NCBI GenBank assembly: GCA_035541265.1
Contig: DATKNQ010000328.1
Span: 1 to 15,268, forward strand
Direction: 5' to 3'
Source: Bog-159 sp035541265
Lineage (GTDB): Bacteria; Acidobacteriota; Terriglobia; Bryobacterales; Bryobacteraceae
Length of the DNA stretch: 15,268 nt
Part shown: piece after piece, positions 1-7,761 of the stretch
How positions within the stretch are numbered: position 1 is the first letter of the stretch
How the letters are laid out: the number at the start of each line of letters is the position of its first letter
Translations under genes and position numbers: made by a program
The notes under the pieces: generated by a model
Databases searched by the model: none
What the model saw: only the letters and a program-made list of their open reading frames with translations
Told to the model about the DNA's origin: nothing

Positions 1-2
1 TC

Positions 3-764
3 GCAATCGGATCCGGGAAGGGTGGCGTGGGCAAGACTACGGTCTCCGTAAACCTGGCCGTCGGTCTCGCGTCCCTCGGCTACAAGACCGGCCTGATGGA
101 CGCCGACGTTTACGGCCCGAACGTCCCCCTGATGATGGGGATCAACCGCACGCCGATGGCGTACGGGGAGCGGATTCAACCGCTCGATCAGTTCGGTGTC
201 CGGCTCATGTCGATGGGCTTTCTCAATCCGGGTGACAAACCGCTGGTCTGGCGCGGTCCGATGCTGCACAGCGTGATTCAGCAGTTCCTGCGCGGAGTGG
301 ACTGGGGTGAGCTGGATTTCCTGGTGATCGATCTTCCGCCCGGTACCGGCGATGTTCAGCTCTCGCTGATTCAAACCGCTCCGATCACCGGAGCCATCGT
401 CGTGACCACACCGTCCGACGTTTCGCTCGAGGACGCCCGCAAGGCGATCCACATGTTCCACCAGGTGAAGGTGCCGATCCTGGGCATCGTGGAGAACATG
501 AGCTACCTGAATTGTCCCCACTGCCACCAGCGGATCGATGTCTTCAGCCACGGCGGCGGAAAGCGGACCGCCGAAGAGATGCAGGTTCATTTTCTGGCGG
601 AACTGCCACTCGATCCGGAAGTCAGGGTCGGCGGCGACACGGGTAAACCGGTCGTGCTGCGCAAGGGCGAGGGCGCGTCGTTCCTCGAAATGGCGCGCAA
701 CACAGCCGCGCGAGCCGAGGAAGCGGCTCGCGAGGTAGGGCCGACCTTCGAGATTTCCGAATAG
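3..764 (+). CDS. Mrp/ApbC-family iron-sulfur carrier P-loop ATPase (5' end missing)
   Basis: This is the C-terminal 253 residues of a cytosolic Mrp/ApbC/NBP35-type ATPase, a family that binds and hands on Fe-S clusters. The reading frame is open to the left edge, so the start and the N-terminal DUF59/MIP18-like domain usual in longer members would lie outside the window. The visible part opens with the deviant Walker A GSGKGGVGKT (bases 9-38). It then shows the Mrp signature DADVYGPNVPLMMG, the switch/Walker B stretch DLPPGTGDVQLSL, and a CPHC pair at bases 513-524 within NMSYLNCPHC, the cysteine motif that bridges a cluster between two subunits. An internal GTG at 27 lies inside the P-loop and cannot be the true start. 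The stop is followed at once by a hairpin shared with the convergent efflux operon. The family assignment is very secure; the client proteins are unknown. Confidence 0.95.
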   Translation, partial: AIGSGKGGVGKTTVSVNLAVGLASLGYKTGLMDADVYGPNVPLMMGINRTPMAYGERIQPLDQFGVRLMSMGFLNPGDKPLVWRGPMLHSVIQQFLRGVDWGELDFLVIDLPPGTGDVQLSLIQTAPITGAIVVTTPSDVSLEDARKAIHMFHQVKVPILGIVENMSYLNCPHCHQRIDVFSHGGGKRTAEEMQVHFLAELPLDPEVRVGGDTGKPVVLRKGEGASFLEMARNTAARAEEAAREVGPTFEISE

Positions 765-770
765 GACCAA

Positions 771-807
771 TCCGCAAAGCCTGGGGACAGCCCCAGGGTT
801 TTGCGGG
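771..807. terminator. Bidirectional hairpin terminator between convergent genes
   Basis: Bases 772-786 (CCGCAAAGCCTGGGG) pair with 791-806 around the four-base loop ACAG. The stem is about 15 base pairs with one bulged G and one G-U pair. It lies 7 bases after the Mrp stop and 15 bases before the permease stop on the other strand. The stem base has an A run on one side and a T run on the other, so it could work for both transcripts. There is no long T tract after it, so strict intrinsic termination is inferred. Confidence 0.75.
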
Positions 808-821
808 TTCGGGCGGAATCG

Positions 822-3800
822 CTAGTCGGCGCCCGCCGGGGCGACCTCCGCCACCTTCCGGTTGCGCCCGCGCCAACTTTGCACGCGCGCCTGCAATGCC
901 GACATGTAGATGTAAAATACCGGCGTCAGGTAGAGCGTCACCAGTTGGGAGAAGAGCAGTCCGCCAACCACCACCAGGCCCAGCGGCTGCCTGGCTTCGC
1001 CGCCCGCGCCGTAGCCCAGAGCGATGGGCACCGCGCCCAGCAGCGCCGCCATGGTGGTCATCATGATCGGCCGGAAACGGATCAGGCAGCCTTCGTAGAT
1101 GGCGTCCCGCGGGCTCTTGCCTTCATTGCGCTCCGCCGCTAGCGCGAAATCGATCTGCATGATGGCGTTCTTCTTCACGATCCCGATCAGCATGATCAGG
1201 CCAACAAACGCGTAAATGCTCAGGTCGATATGGAAAATGTACAGCGTGAGCAGCGCGCCAAAACCGGCCGACGGCAGTCCGGAGAGAATCGTCAGCGGGT
1301 GGATGTAGCTCTCGTACAGGATGCCCAGCACGATGTACACCACCATGATGGCCACCGCCAGCAGCAGCCACAAATTGCCGAGCGAACTTTGGAACGCCTT
1401 CGCGGTTCCTTGAAACGTCGCGCTGATGCTGGCGGGCAGCCGGTTGATCAGCGTTTGAATCCCGCTGACTGCGTCGCCGAGTGACGCGCCGGGCCGCAGG
1501 TTGAACGACAAGGTGACGGCGGGTAACTGGCCGAAGTGATTGATCGTCTGTGGCCCGGTGTCGCGGATCATGTGCGTTACCGTGTCGATGGGCACCAGCT
1601 TGCCGTCGCCCGATCGCACATACAGCAACGAAATGGCATCGGCCGTCGACTGATACTGCGGCAGTAATTCGATCAGTACTTTGTACTGGTTGATGGGCGC
1701 GTAGATGGTTGAAATCCAGCGCGGGCCGTAAGAATCATACAGCGCGTTTTCAATCTGCTGCGCGCTCACGTTCACAGCGGCGGCTTTGTCGCGGTCGATC
1801 TGGATATAAATCTGCGGATTCTTGATCTGCAGATCGCTGTTCACATCCTGCAAGCCCGGCATCCGCGCGATCTCGCGCTCCATGCGCTGCGCCTCGCGAT
1901 ACAACTCCGTGGTGTCCGGCCCTTGCATGGTCACCTGGTAGAGGCTCTTGGTCAACTGGCCGCCGATGCGGATGGTCGGCGGATTCTGCATGAACACGCG
2001 GATGCCCGGAAAGCCCGCCAGCTTGGGAGCGAGATCATGCATGATCTGCGTTACATTAAGCGGCCGTTTCGCGCGCGGCGTCAGGTGGAAGAACATGCGG
2101 CCAAAATTCTGCCCGCCGAGGCTCGCGGCTGAAGTCCCGCCCACGCTCGACATGAACTCTTCCACGTACGGATAAGAGATGCCCACGTCGGACACCAGTT
2201 TTTGATACTGCTTCATCTGCTCGAAGGAGGTGCCCTGCGCGGCTTCGGTCACGACGAAGATTTGGTCGGTGTCCTGGTCCGGGATGAAGCCCTTCGGAAT
2301 CTTGACGAACAACCATCCGGTGCCCGCCAGAATGGCGAAGAAGACCACCATGGTTGCCGGGCGATACCGCAGCACCACCTGCAACGTGCGGTCGTAGAAG
2401 CGCAGCATGCCGTCGAAGAAACGCTCCGTGGCGCGGTATAGCGCGCCGCGCTCGCTCACATGCTTCACCCGCAAGAAGCGCGAGCACAGCATAGGCGTCA
2501 GCGTGACGGAAACAAAACCGGAGATCAGAATTGCCGCGCAGATGGTGACCGCGAATTCCTTGAAAAGCCGGCCCAGGATGCCGCCCATGAACAGCACCGG
2601 GATGAAGACCGCGGCCAGCGACAGCGTCATCGAAATGATCGTGAAGCCGATCTCCCGCGAGCCCTCGAACGCCGCCTGGAGCGGCGAGGCGCCGTGCTCC
2701 ATGTGGCGCACGATGTTTTCGAGCATCACAATGGCGTCATCCACCACGAACCCCACGCAAAGGATCAGCGCCATCATCGACAGGTTGTCCAGGCTGAAGT
2801 CCAGAACATACATCACCGCGAATGTTCCGATCACGGAAAACGGCAGCGCCAGACTGGGAATGGCTGTGGCGGAAAGATTCCGCAGGAACAGGAAGATCAC
2901 CATGATCACCAGTCCCAAGGTGAGCAGTAGGGTGAATTCCACGTCCTGGAACGATTCGCGGATACTGATAGACCGGTCGTACAGGATGTGCAGTTCCACC
3001 GACGGCGGAATCTGCGCCTTGAACAAAGGCAGCAGCCGCTTGACGGCGTTGGTGACTTCGATGGTGTTGGTGCCGGGCTGGCGCTGGATCGCGAGGATCA
3101 TGGAGCGCTGGCCGGGCACGTGCTTGCTGTAGAACCACGACGCCGTCTTGTCGTCTTCCACGCTGTCGATCACGCGGCCGAGCTCCCGCAAACGCACCGG
3201 TGCGCCGTTCCGGTAGGCCACGATCAACGGCCCGTATTCCGCCGCGCTCATGAGTTGTCCGGTAGCCAGCACCGTGAACGAATTGTGCGTGCCGTACAGC
3301 GTCCCGGTGGGCAGGTTCACGTTCCACTTCTCGATGGCGTTCTCCACCTCGTCGATGCCGATCTGTTTGGCCGCCAGCAGGTGCGGATCCAACTGCGCGT
3401 GCACCGCGTATTTCTGGGCGCCGAAAACCGACACCTGGGCCACGCCGGCGATCATCGAAATGCGCTGCGCCATGGTGGTCTCGGCGTATTCATCCAACGT
3501 GTAGAGCGGCAGCGTGGGCGAGGTCAGCGCCAGGTACAGAATCGGCTGATCGGCCGGATTGACTTTGCGGAACGTGGGCGGCGTCGGCATGCCTGGCGGC
3601 AGGTAGGGCGAGGCTTGCGTGATGCCGGTTTGCACGTCCACCGCCGCGCCGTCCAGGTTGCGGCTCAAGTCGAACTGCAGCGTAATCAGCGTCACGCCCA
3701 GCGAACTGGTCGAGCTCATCGTGTCGAGGCCCGCGATGGTCGAGAACTGGCGCTCGAGCGGCGTAGCCACTGCCGAGGCCATCGTGTCGGGATTCGCGCC

Positions 3801-3956
3801 CGGCAGGGTAGCCGAGACCACCAGCGTGGGAAAGTCGACGTTCGGCAGATCGCTCACCGGCAGCGCGCGGTACGCCACCATGCCGAACAGAGCGAGGGCC
3901 ACCATCAGCAGGCTGGTGGCGATCGGGCGGCGAATGAAGATGTCGGAGAAATTCAT
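822..3956 (-). CDS. RND efflux transporter permease, MdtB/MdtC-like
   Basis: This encodes a 1044-residue inner-membrane pump subunit of the RND superfamily, drug-exporter (HAE1) branch. It would use proton entry to drive substrates from the periplasm or membrane into an outer-membrane channel. The N-terminus MNFSDIFIRRPIATSLL and the stretch FRKVNPADQPILYLALTS resemble MdtB/MdtC/MuxC rather than AcrB. The proton-relay aspartates of TM4 are D406 and D407 in GFVVDDAIVMLENI, and the TM10 lysine is K929 in IGIVKKNAIMQIDF. Full family length, the duplicated layout of six TM segments per half and two large periplasmic loops are all present. It starts 12 bases after the adaptor stop with only a weak ribosome site, so translation is probably coupled. 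MdtB/MdtC pumps normally work as a heteromeric pair, but only one permease gene is here, so it probably forms a homotrimer. The substrate is unknown. Confidence 0.95.
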   Translation of the reverse strand: MNFSDIFIRRPIATSLLMVALALFGMVAYRALPVSDLPNVDFPTLVVSATLPGANPDTMASAVATPLERQFSTIAGLDTMSSTSSLGVTLITLQFDLSRNLDGAAVDVQTGITQASPYLPPGMPTPPTFRKVNPADQPILYLALTSPTLPLYTLDEYAETTMAQRISMIAGVAQVSVFGAQKYAVHAQLDPHLLAAKQIGIDEVENAIEKWNVNLPTGTLYGTHNSFTVLATGQLMSAAEYGPLIVAYRNGAPVRLRELGRVIDSVEDDKTASWFYSKHVPGQRSMILAIQRQPGTNTIEVTNAVKRLLPLFKAQIPPSVELHILYDRSISIRESFQDVEFTLLLTLGLVIMVIFLFLRNLSATAIPSLALPFSVIGTFAVMYVLDFSLDNLSMMALILCVGFVVDDAIVMLENIVRHMEHGASPLQAAFEGSREIGFTIISMTLSLAAVFIPVLFMGGILGRLFKEFAVTICAAILISGFVSVTLTPMLCSRFLRVKHVSERGALYRATERFFDGMLRFYDRTLQVVLRYRPATMVVFFAILAGTGWLFVKIPKGFIPDQDTDQIFVVTEAAQGTSFEQMKQYQKLVSDVGISYPYVEEFMSSVGGTSAASLGGQNFGRMFFHLTPRAKRPLNVTQIMHDLAPKLAGFPGIRVFMQNPPTIRIGGQLTKSLYQVTMQGPDTTELYREAQRMEREIARMPGLQDVNSDLQIKNPQIYIQIDRDKAAAVNVSAQQIENALYDSYGPRWISTIYAPINQYKVLIELLPQYQSTADAISLLYVRSGDGKLVPIDTVTHMIRDTGPQTINHFGQLPAVTLSFNLRPGASLGDAVSGIQTLINRLPASISATFQGTAKAFQSSLGNLWLLLAVAIMVVYIVLGILYESYIHPLTILSGLPSAGFGALLTLYIFHIDLSIYAFVGLIMLIGIVKKNAIMQIDFALAAERNEGKSPRDAIYEGCLIRFRPIMMTTMAALLGAVPIALGYGAGGEARQPLGLVVVGGLLFSQLVTLYLTPVFYIYMSALQARVQSWRGRNRKVAEVAPAGAD

Positions 3957-3968
3957 GGCGCGGGCCGC

Positions 3969-5162
3969 CTATCCCGGAGTGCGCTGGCTGTTCTGCACGC
4001 GGACGCGCATGCCCGGCGCCAGGCGAAGCTGGCCCTCGGTGACCACGGTCTCGCCCAACTGCAGGCCGTGCTCGATCACCTGGTCCTTTTCAATACGCGC
4101 GCCCGCCACCACCGGACGGGCATCCACGGTCAAGTCGCGCTTCACCACGAACACGAACTGCCCGTCCTGCCCGCTCTGCACCGCTTCGGTGGGAACCAGC
4201 AGCGCATCGCGCTCCGAGCCCAACCGCAGCGTGACCTGCGCGAATTGGCCCGGCCACAGCTTGCGCTCCGCGTTGGCGAAGGTGCCCTTGAGCTTGATGG
4301 TGCCGGTACTCGCGTCGACCGCGTTATCGATGAACGTCAGCTCGCCGGTCTCCACTTCGCTCGACCCCTGCGGCGTGGCCAGCACTTTCAGCTTGCCCTC
4401 CGTCATGTGCTGCTTGATCTCCGCCAGGCGCGCCTCGGGCACGGTGAAGGTCACGTAGATTGGCTGCAGTTGATTGATGGTCACCAGGTCCACGTCGTTG
4501 GCCTTCACCACGTTGCCCTGCTTGATCATGAGATTGCCCGTGCGCCCGTCAATAGGGCTGCGGATCACCGTATAGGAGAGTTGCACCTGGATGTTGCGCA
4601 GTGCCGCATCGTCCGCCGCCACGGCCGCGCGCGAGCTCTCGAGGGCCGCCCGGTCCGCATGCACGGCTTCGGTATCTATGTCCGATGTGGTCTGGTACTG
4701 ATCGACCTGCTCGCGCGAAATCACGCCCTTGCGGAACAGATTGCGGTAACGCACCGCCTGGTCGTTCGCGTACTTCTGCTGCGCCGTGTCGCGCGCCAGG
4801 TTAGCTTCCGCCAGGCTGAGCTGGGCCTTGTCGCGCTCGAGCGTCGCCTCCGCCTGCTTCACCTGCGCCTCCAGCAACCGCCGGTCGATGGTGAACAGCA
4901 CGTCGCCCTTCTTCACGAAGTCACCCTCGCGAAAATGCGCGATGGTCAGCTCTCCGCCCACCTGCGACTTCACCGCGATGGTGGCGTAGGCTTCTACGTT
5001 CCCGATCACCTGGATATCCATCGGAACGGTCCGCTGGCTCACCGTGGAAACCACCACGGGCACACCTTCCGCCTGCCGCGGCGCCGGCGCGCTCTTGCTG
5101 GCGCAGCCGGTCGCGAGGCAGCCGCACACCGTTACGGTGGCAATCCAGAAGGCAGCGTTCAT
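3969..5162 (-). CDS. RND efflux periplasmic adaptor subunit (HlyD/MdtA-like lipoprotein)
   Basis: This 397-residue membrane-fusion protein would link the RND permease encoded just downstream to an outer-membrane factor. The N-terminus has a hydrophobic stretch ending in LATGC, with C20 as the likely lipidated residue, so it is probably anchored to the outer face of the inner membrane. Next come the first half of the lipoyl-like domain (VKSQVGGEL, then VKKGDVLFTID), an alpha-helical hairpin of about 100 residues rich in A, Q and E, and the returning lipoyl half TVIRSPIDGRTG. Beta-barrel and membrane-proximal segments complete it, including LWPGQFAQVTLRL. The ATG at 5162 has GAAGGT seven bases upstream, which supports this start. 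It is the first gene of a two-gene operon. No regulator gene is next to it. Confidence 0.94.
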   Translation of the reverse strand: MNAAFWIATVTVCGCLATGCASKSAPAPRQAEGVPVVVSTVSQRTVPMDIQVIGNVEAYATIAVKSQVGGELTIAHFREGDFVKKGDVLFTIDRRLLEAQVKQAEATLERDKAQLSLAEANLARDTAQQKYANDQAVRYRNLFRKGVISREQVDQYQTTSDIDTEAVHADRAALESSRAAVAADDAALRNIQVQLSYTVIRSPIDGRTGNLMIKQGNVVKANDVDLVTINQLQPIYVTFTVPEARLAEIKQHMTEGKLKVLATPQGSSEVETGELTFIDNAVDASTGTIKLKGTFANAERKLWPGQFAQVTLRLGSERDALLVPTEAVQSGQDGQFVFVVKRDLTVDARPVVAGARIEKDQVIEHGLQLGETVVTEGQLRLAPGMRVRVQNSQRTPG

Positions 5163-5265
5163 CGTGTGACCTTCAATACAATTAAACCAGAATTCCAGAT
5201 CACTTTATCACGCTGCCGGCGCGGGCCTGCCCGAATTGCGTTTTATGCGAGAATTGTTCCCATCT
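5163..5265. promoter_or_regulatory. Divergent intergenic region, efflux operon / amidohydrolase
   Basis: The 103 bases between the adaptor start (minus) and the preferred amidohydrolase start (plus) must hold promoters for both directions unless the amidohydrolase is read from farther upstream. The part near the adaptor (about 5175-5210) is clearly more AT-rich than its surroundings. I found no pair of -35 and -10 boxes with proper spacing and no convincing operator palindrome, so individual elements are not assigned. Confidence 0.45.
5169..5174 (-). promoter_or_regulatory. Ribosome binding site of the efflux adaptor gene
   Basis: On the minus strand the sequence GAAGGT lies seven bases before the ATG at 5162, a good Shine-Dalgarno match and spacing. 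It fixes the start of the adaptor gene. Confidence 0.6.
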
Positions 5266-6921
5266 ATGTCGCACCCTCTCTCGCGCCGCGGATTCCTGGG
5301 TACGCTGGCAGCCCTGCCGGCTTGTGCGTTCGACGCCGAGAAGCCCGAACTGATTCTGTACCACGGGAACATCTTCACCGTCGATCCGGTACAGCCCCGC
5401 GCTCAGGCCGTGGCCCTTGCGGGCGGCCGTTTCCTGGCCGTCGGCAGCGACAGCGAGGTCCTGCATCTCGCCTCGGCAGGCACGCGGAAGGTCGACCTGG
5501 GCGGGAAGACCGTGCTGCCTGGCTTTAACGATGCGCACTGCCATCCGGGACCGTCCGGCGTGGAAATGGTCGTATCCGTGGACTGCGACCTACCCTCCAT
5601 CGCCGCGATCCAAGCCGCATTGCGCGAGCGCGCCGCAAAGACTCCGGCAGGCCAATGGATCATCGGCTCCAAGTACGACGACACCAAGGGTGCCGAGGGC
5701 CGCGCCCTCTCGCGCGCCGATCTGGATGCGGCGGCGCCCGGCCATCCGGTGGCGGTGACGCATCGCGGCGGCCACACGGCGTTCTACAATTCGAGCGCGT
5801 TCCAGTTGGCGGGCATCGACGATCGCACGCCCGATCCGCCCGGAGGCCGCTTCGATCACGATGCCGCGGGGAAGCTGACCGGACGCGCGGCCGACAACGC
5901 CGCGCGCCTGATCGAGAAGGTCATCCCCGAGCCGGCCACACGCGAAGTCTGGCAAGAAGGCGTGAAGCGGATCTCGAAGGCGATGGCGCGCGCCGGCATC
6001 ACTTCGGTCACCGATGCGGACCTGAGCACGGAAGGCCTGCGCGCTTATCAGGACGCGCGCGATGCCGGCGAGCTTTCGTTTCGCGTGTATTGCCTGATGT
6101 CGAGCCGCATCCTCGATCGCATGATCGCGGCGGGCGTGCGCACCGGCCTGGGCGACGAATGGGTGCGCGTGGGCGGCTGTAAATTCTTTGCCGACGGGTC
6201 CATATCCGAGCGCACCGCGCGGCTCTCGCAGCCTTACGTGGGCACGAAGGACGATTACGGTATCCTGGTGATCCACGAAGAGGAGCAATACCAGCAGGCG
6301 CGCAAGGCGCACCTGGCTGGCTGGCAGATCTGCACGCATGCCAATGGCGACGTGGCCATCGACCAGACGCTGCGCGTGTATGAGCGTCTCGCGCGCGAGC
6401 TGCCGCGCCGAGATCCGCGGTTCCGCCTGGAGCACTGCACGCTGGTGAACGACACTCTGGTCGCCCGCATTCGCGCGCTGGGTGCCATCCCCACACCGTT
6501 CTCATCATACGTATATTTTCACGGCGAGAAGATGCACTTCTACGGCGAGGAGCGGCTGCGGCACATGTTCGCGCTGCGCAGCTTCATCGACGCGGGCATC
6601 CGGCCGACGCAAGCTTCCGACTACACCGCTTCGCCCTACGAACCGATGATGGCTCTCGAATCGGAAGTCACCCGCATGGACAAGAGCGGCCACGTGTGGG
6701 GCGCAAACCAACGCATCTCGATCGAAGAGGCCATCCGCGTCGGCACGCTCAACGGCGCGCATGCTTCATACGAAGAGCGCTTGAAGGGCAGCATTACCGC
6801 AGGTAAGCTCGCCGACCTGGTGGTGCTCGGACGCGATCCGCTGCGCGAGAATCCTTCGACGCTGGTGACGATACCGGTCGAGCGCACCATGGCCGGCGGA
6901 CGCTGGACCTGGGAAGCTTAG
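5266..6921 (+). CDS. Exported YtcJ-like amidohydrolase (Amidohydro_3), Tat signal
   Basis: This is a metal-dependent hydrolase of the amidohydrolase superfamily, YtcJ/Amidohydro_3 branch, 551 residues from this start. Candidate metal ligands are H91 and H93 (GFNDAHCHPG), K306 in CKFFADG (possible carboxylated lysine), H358 (CTHANGD), H390 (RLEHC) and D452 (ASDYTASP). The C-terminal GKLADLVVLGRDPL is typical of the small beta-sandwich that closes the fold. The frame also allows starts at TTG 5236 and ATG 5245. I chose ATG 5266 because it puts the Tat motif SRRGFLG at residues 6-12, close to the N-terminus; no start has a strong ribosome site. The hydrophobic stretch ends in LPAC, which could be a lipobox, so the enzyme may be a Tat-exported lipoprotein. 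Substrates of this branch are poorly known (amides, N-acyl compounds, cyclic ureas), and nothing here narrows the choice. Confidence 0.9.
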   Translation: MSHPLSRRGFLGTLAALPACAFDAEKPELILYHGNIFTVDPVQPRAQAVALAGGRFLAVGSDSEVLHLASAGTRKVDLGGKTVLPGFNDAHCHPGPSGVEMVVSVDCDLPSIAAIQAALRERAAKTPAGQWIIGSKYDDTKGAEGRALSRADLDAAAPGHPVAVTHRGGHTAFYNSSAFQLAGIDDRTPDPPGGRFDHDAAGKLTGRAADNAARLIEKVIPEPATREVWQEGVKRISKAMARAGITSVTDADLSTEGLRAYQDARDAGELSFRVYCLMSSRILDRMIAAGVRTGLGDEWVRVGGCKFFADGSISERTARLSQPYVGTKDDYGILVIHEEEQYQQARKAHLAGWQICTHANGDVAIDQTLRVYERLARELPRRDPRFRLEHCTLVNDTLVARIRALGAIPTPFSSYVYFHGEKMHFYGEERLRHMFALRSFIDAGIRPTQASDYTASPYEPMMALESEVTRMDKSGHVWGANQRISIEEAIRVGTLNGAHASYEERLKGSITAGKLADLVVLGRDPLRENPSTLVTIPVERTMAGGRWTWEA

Positions 6922-6970
6922 GTGAGGCGGGGCTTCTTGACAAGTAACTTGAAACCTTGCCTCTGGCGAA

Positions 6971-7429
6971 TCATCGGGGTTTCAACCTGGTGCCGCGAGG
7001 TTTCTTGGGCCCCTTCGTTCGGGTCTTTCCGACAGTCTTCGGCGGGCCCGGGGGGGGACCTGCACCAATCGCCCGAATCGCGGAGGCACGGCGGCTGCAC
7101 TGACGAACAGGCCGGCTGCCAGCAGCCTTTTCGCAGCGAGCGTCGACTTGCAGATCGTCCGCTTCGGCGAAGACGACCTCGTCCACGGTCTCCGGCTGAT
7201 CCACCGTCAGTACGGCGTAGCCAACTGAGCGCGTAATGATCTGCCCGTTCGCCATCTGAAATTGAAGATCCTTCTTGCGCCGCTCAATCCCGATCGCCTC
7301 CAATACCGCCGCGTTGATCCGGGTGGACTCGGCGCCAGTGTCGACCATCAGGCGCCGTACGACCGTCGACTTGGAAGTCACCGGGTTGAGGACCCGGCAA
7401 CCAACGTAAAAAGTCCCATCTATCGGCAA
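6971..7429 (-). pseudogene. Retropepsin-like aspartic protease (clan AA), probably broken
   Basis: The frame encodes a small retropepsin-like protease. MVDTGAESTRI holds the catalytic D30 (numbered from TTG 7429), followed by LEAIGIERRKKDLQFQMANGQ, ITRSVGYA and VDEVVFAEADDLQ, all typical of bacterial clan AA proteases common in Acidobacteria. After ADDLQ the family normally has a second hallmark, LLGxxxLE, but here the protein reads VDARCEKAAGSRPV and a long proline- and lysine-rich tail. About 12 residues therefore seem to be missing, or the frame has shifted. The beginning is also odd. Family members tend to start M-G-x-F-Y-V; here an ATG-GG at 7414-7419 is one base out of frame with ACT-TTT-TAC, as if a base had been lost, leaving only a poor TTG start without a ribosome site. 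There is an 8-G run at 7050-7057. A functional divergent protein is possible but less likely. Confidence 0.6.
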
Positions 7430-7453
7430 TGATAGCGCGAGGAATCGTAGTGC

Positions 7454-7561
7454 TCACTCGCTGTGCAAAACCTTGGCTGGATCATTGGCCGCGGCGCTAA
7501 TGGCTGGGCCAGTAGCGGCCAAGACTGATAGTCCGAGTAGCGTGAATCCGCCTCGCGCGCT
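7454..7561 (-). pseudogene. Possible C-terminal relic of an FtsX/ADOP-type permease
   Basis: The minus-strand frame ending at the TGA 7454-7456 reads GFTLLGLSVLAATGPAISAA followed by ANDPAKVLHSE. A last transmembrane segment followed by a small-residue/basic linker and DP-x-x-x-L-x-x-E is the usual end of MacB/FtsX permeases such as the one at the right edge of this window (ARRAASVAPMTALRHE). Upstream in the same frame (to about 7846) nothing resembles a permease, so only about 35 residues would remain. The match is short and could be chance. Confidence 0.3.
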
Positions 7562-7749
7562 GGGCGCAATCCCGCGCCGCTTGGAGGCTGCGGAGTTCCT
7601 TTCCTTTATGGCCGCGCGGAAAAACGCGCCCTTTGCGCTTCTGATGTACAATAACAGACAATCCGGAAGGGCAAAATGGAAATCAAGCCTCAGTGAAGTC
7701 CGGCGATATAGGGCCAAGAAAAATGCAGCCACGCAAGGCAGATCGAACA

Positions 7750-7756
7750 GGGGAGA
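7750..7756 (+). promoter_or_regulatory. Ribosome binding site of the first GloVer gene
   Basis: GGGGAGA ends five bases before the ATG at 7762. The match decides for this start over possible upstream starts in the same frame at 7693 and 7723, and it places the signal peptide directly at the N-terminus. Confidence 0.75.
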
Positions 7757-7761
7757 ATTGT

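Noticed and set aside
2988..5528. An 846-codon plus-strand open frame antisense to the efflux operon
   Set aside because: It runs opposite two well-recognised RND genes and is rich in R, H and Q as expected from a GC-rich shadow frame. No domain is recognisable.
5590..6435. A 281-codon minus-strand frame inside the amidohydrolase gene
   Set aside because: It is the reverse shadow of a gene whose metal-binding motifs are clear on the plus strand.
6937..6942. TTGACA, a perfect -35 box after the amidohydrolase
   Set aside because: No -10 box lies at 16-18 bases, and no plus-strand gene starts nearby.
7647..7652. TACAAT as a -10 box for the GloVer operon
   Set aside because: It is about 110 bases before the start and has no -35 box at proper spacing (a TTGCGC is only eight bases away). 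It is possible but not supported.
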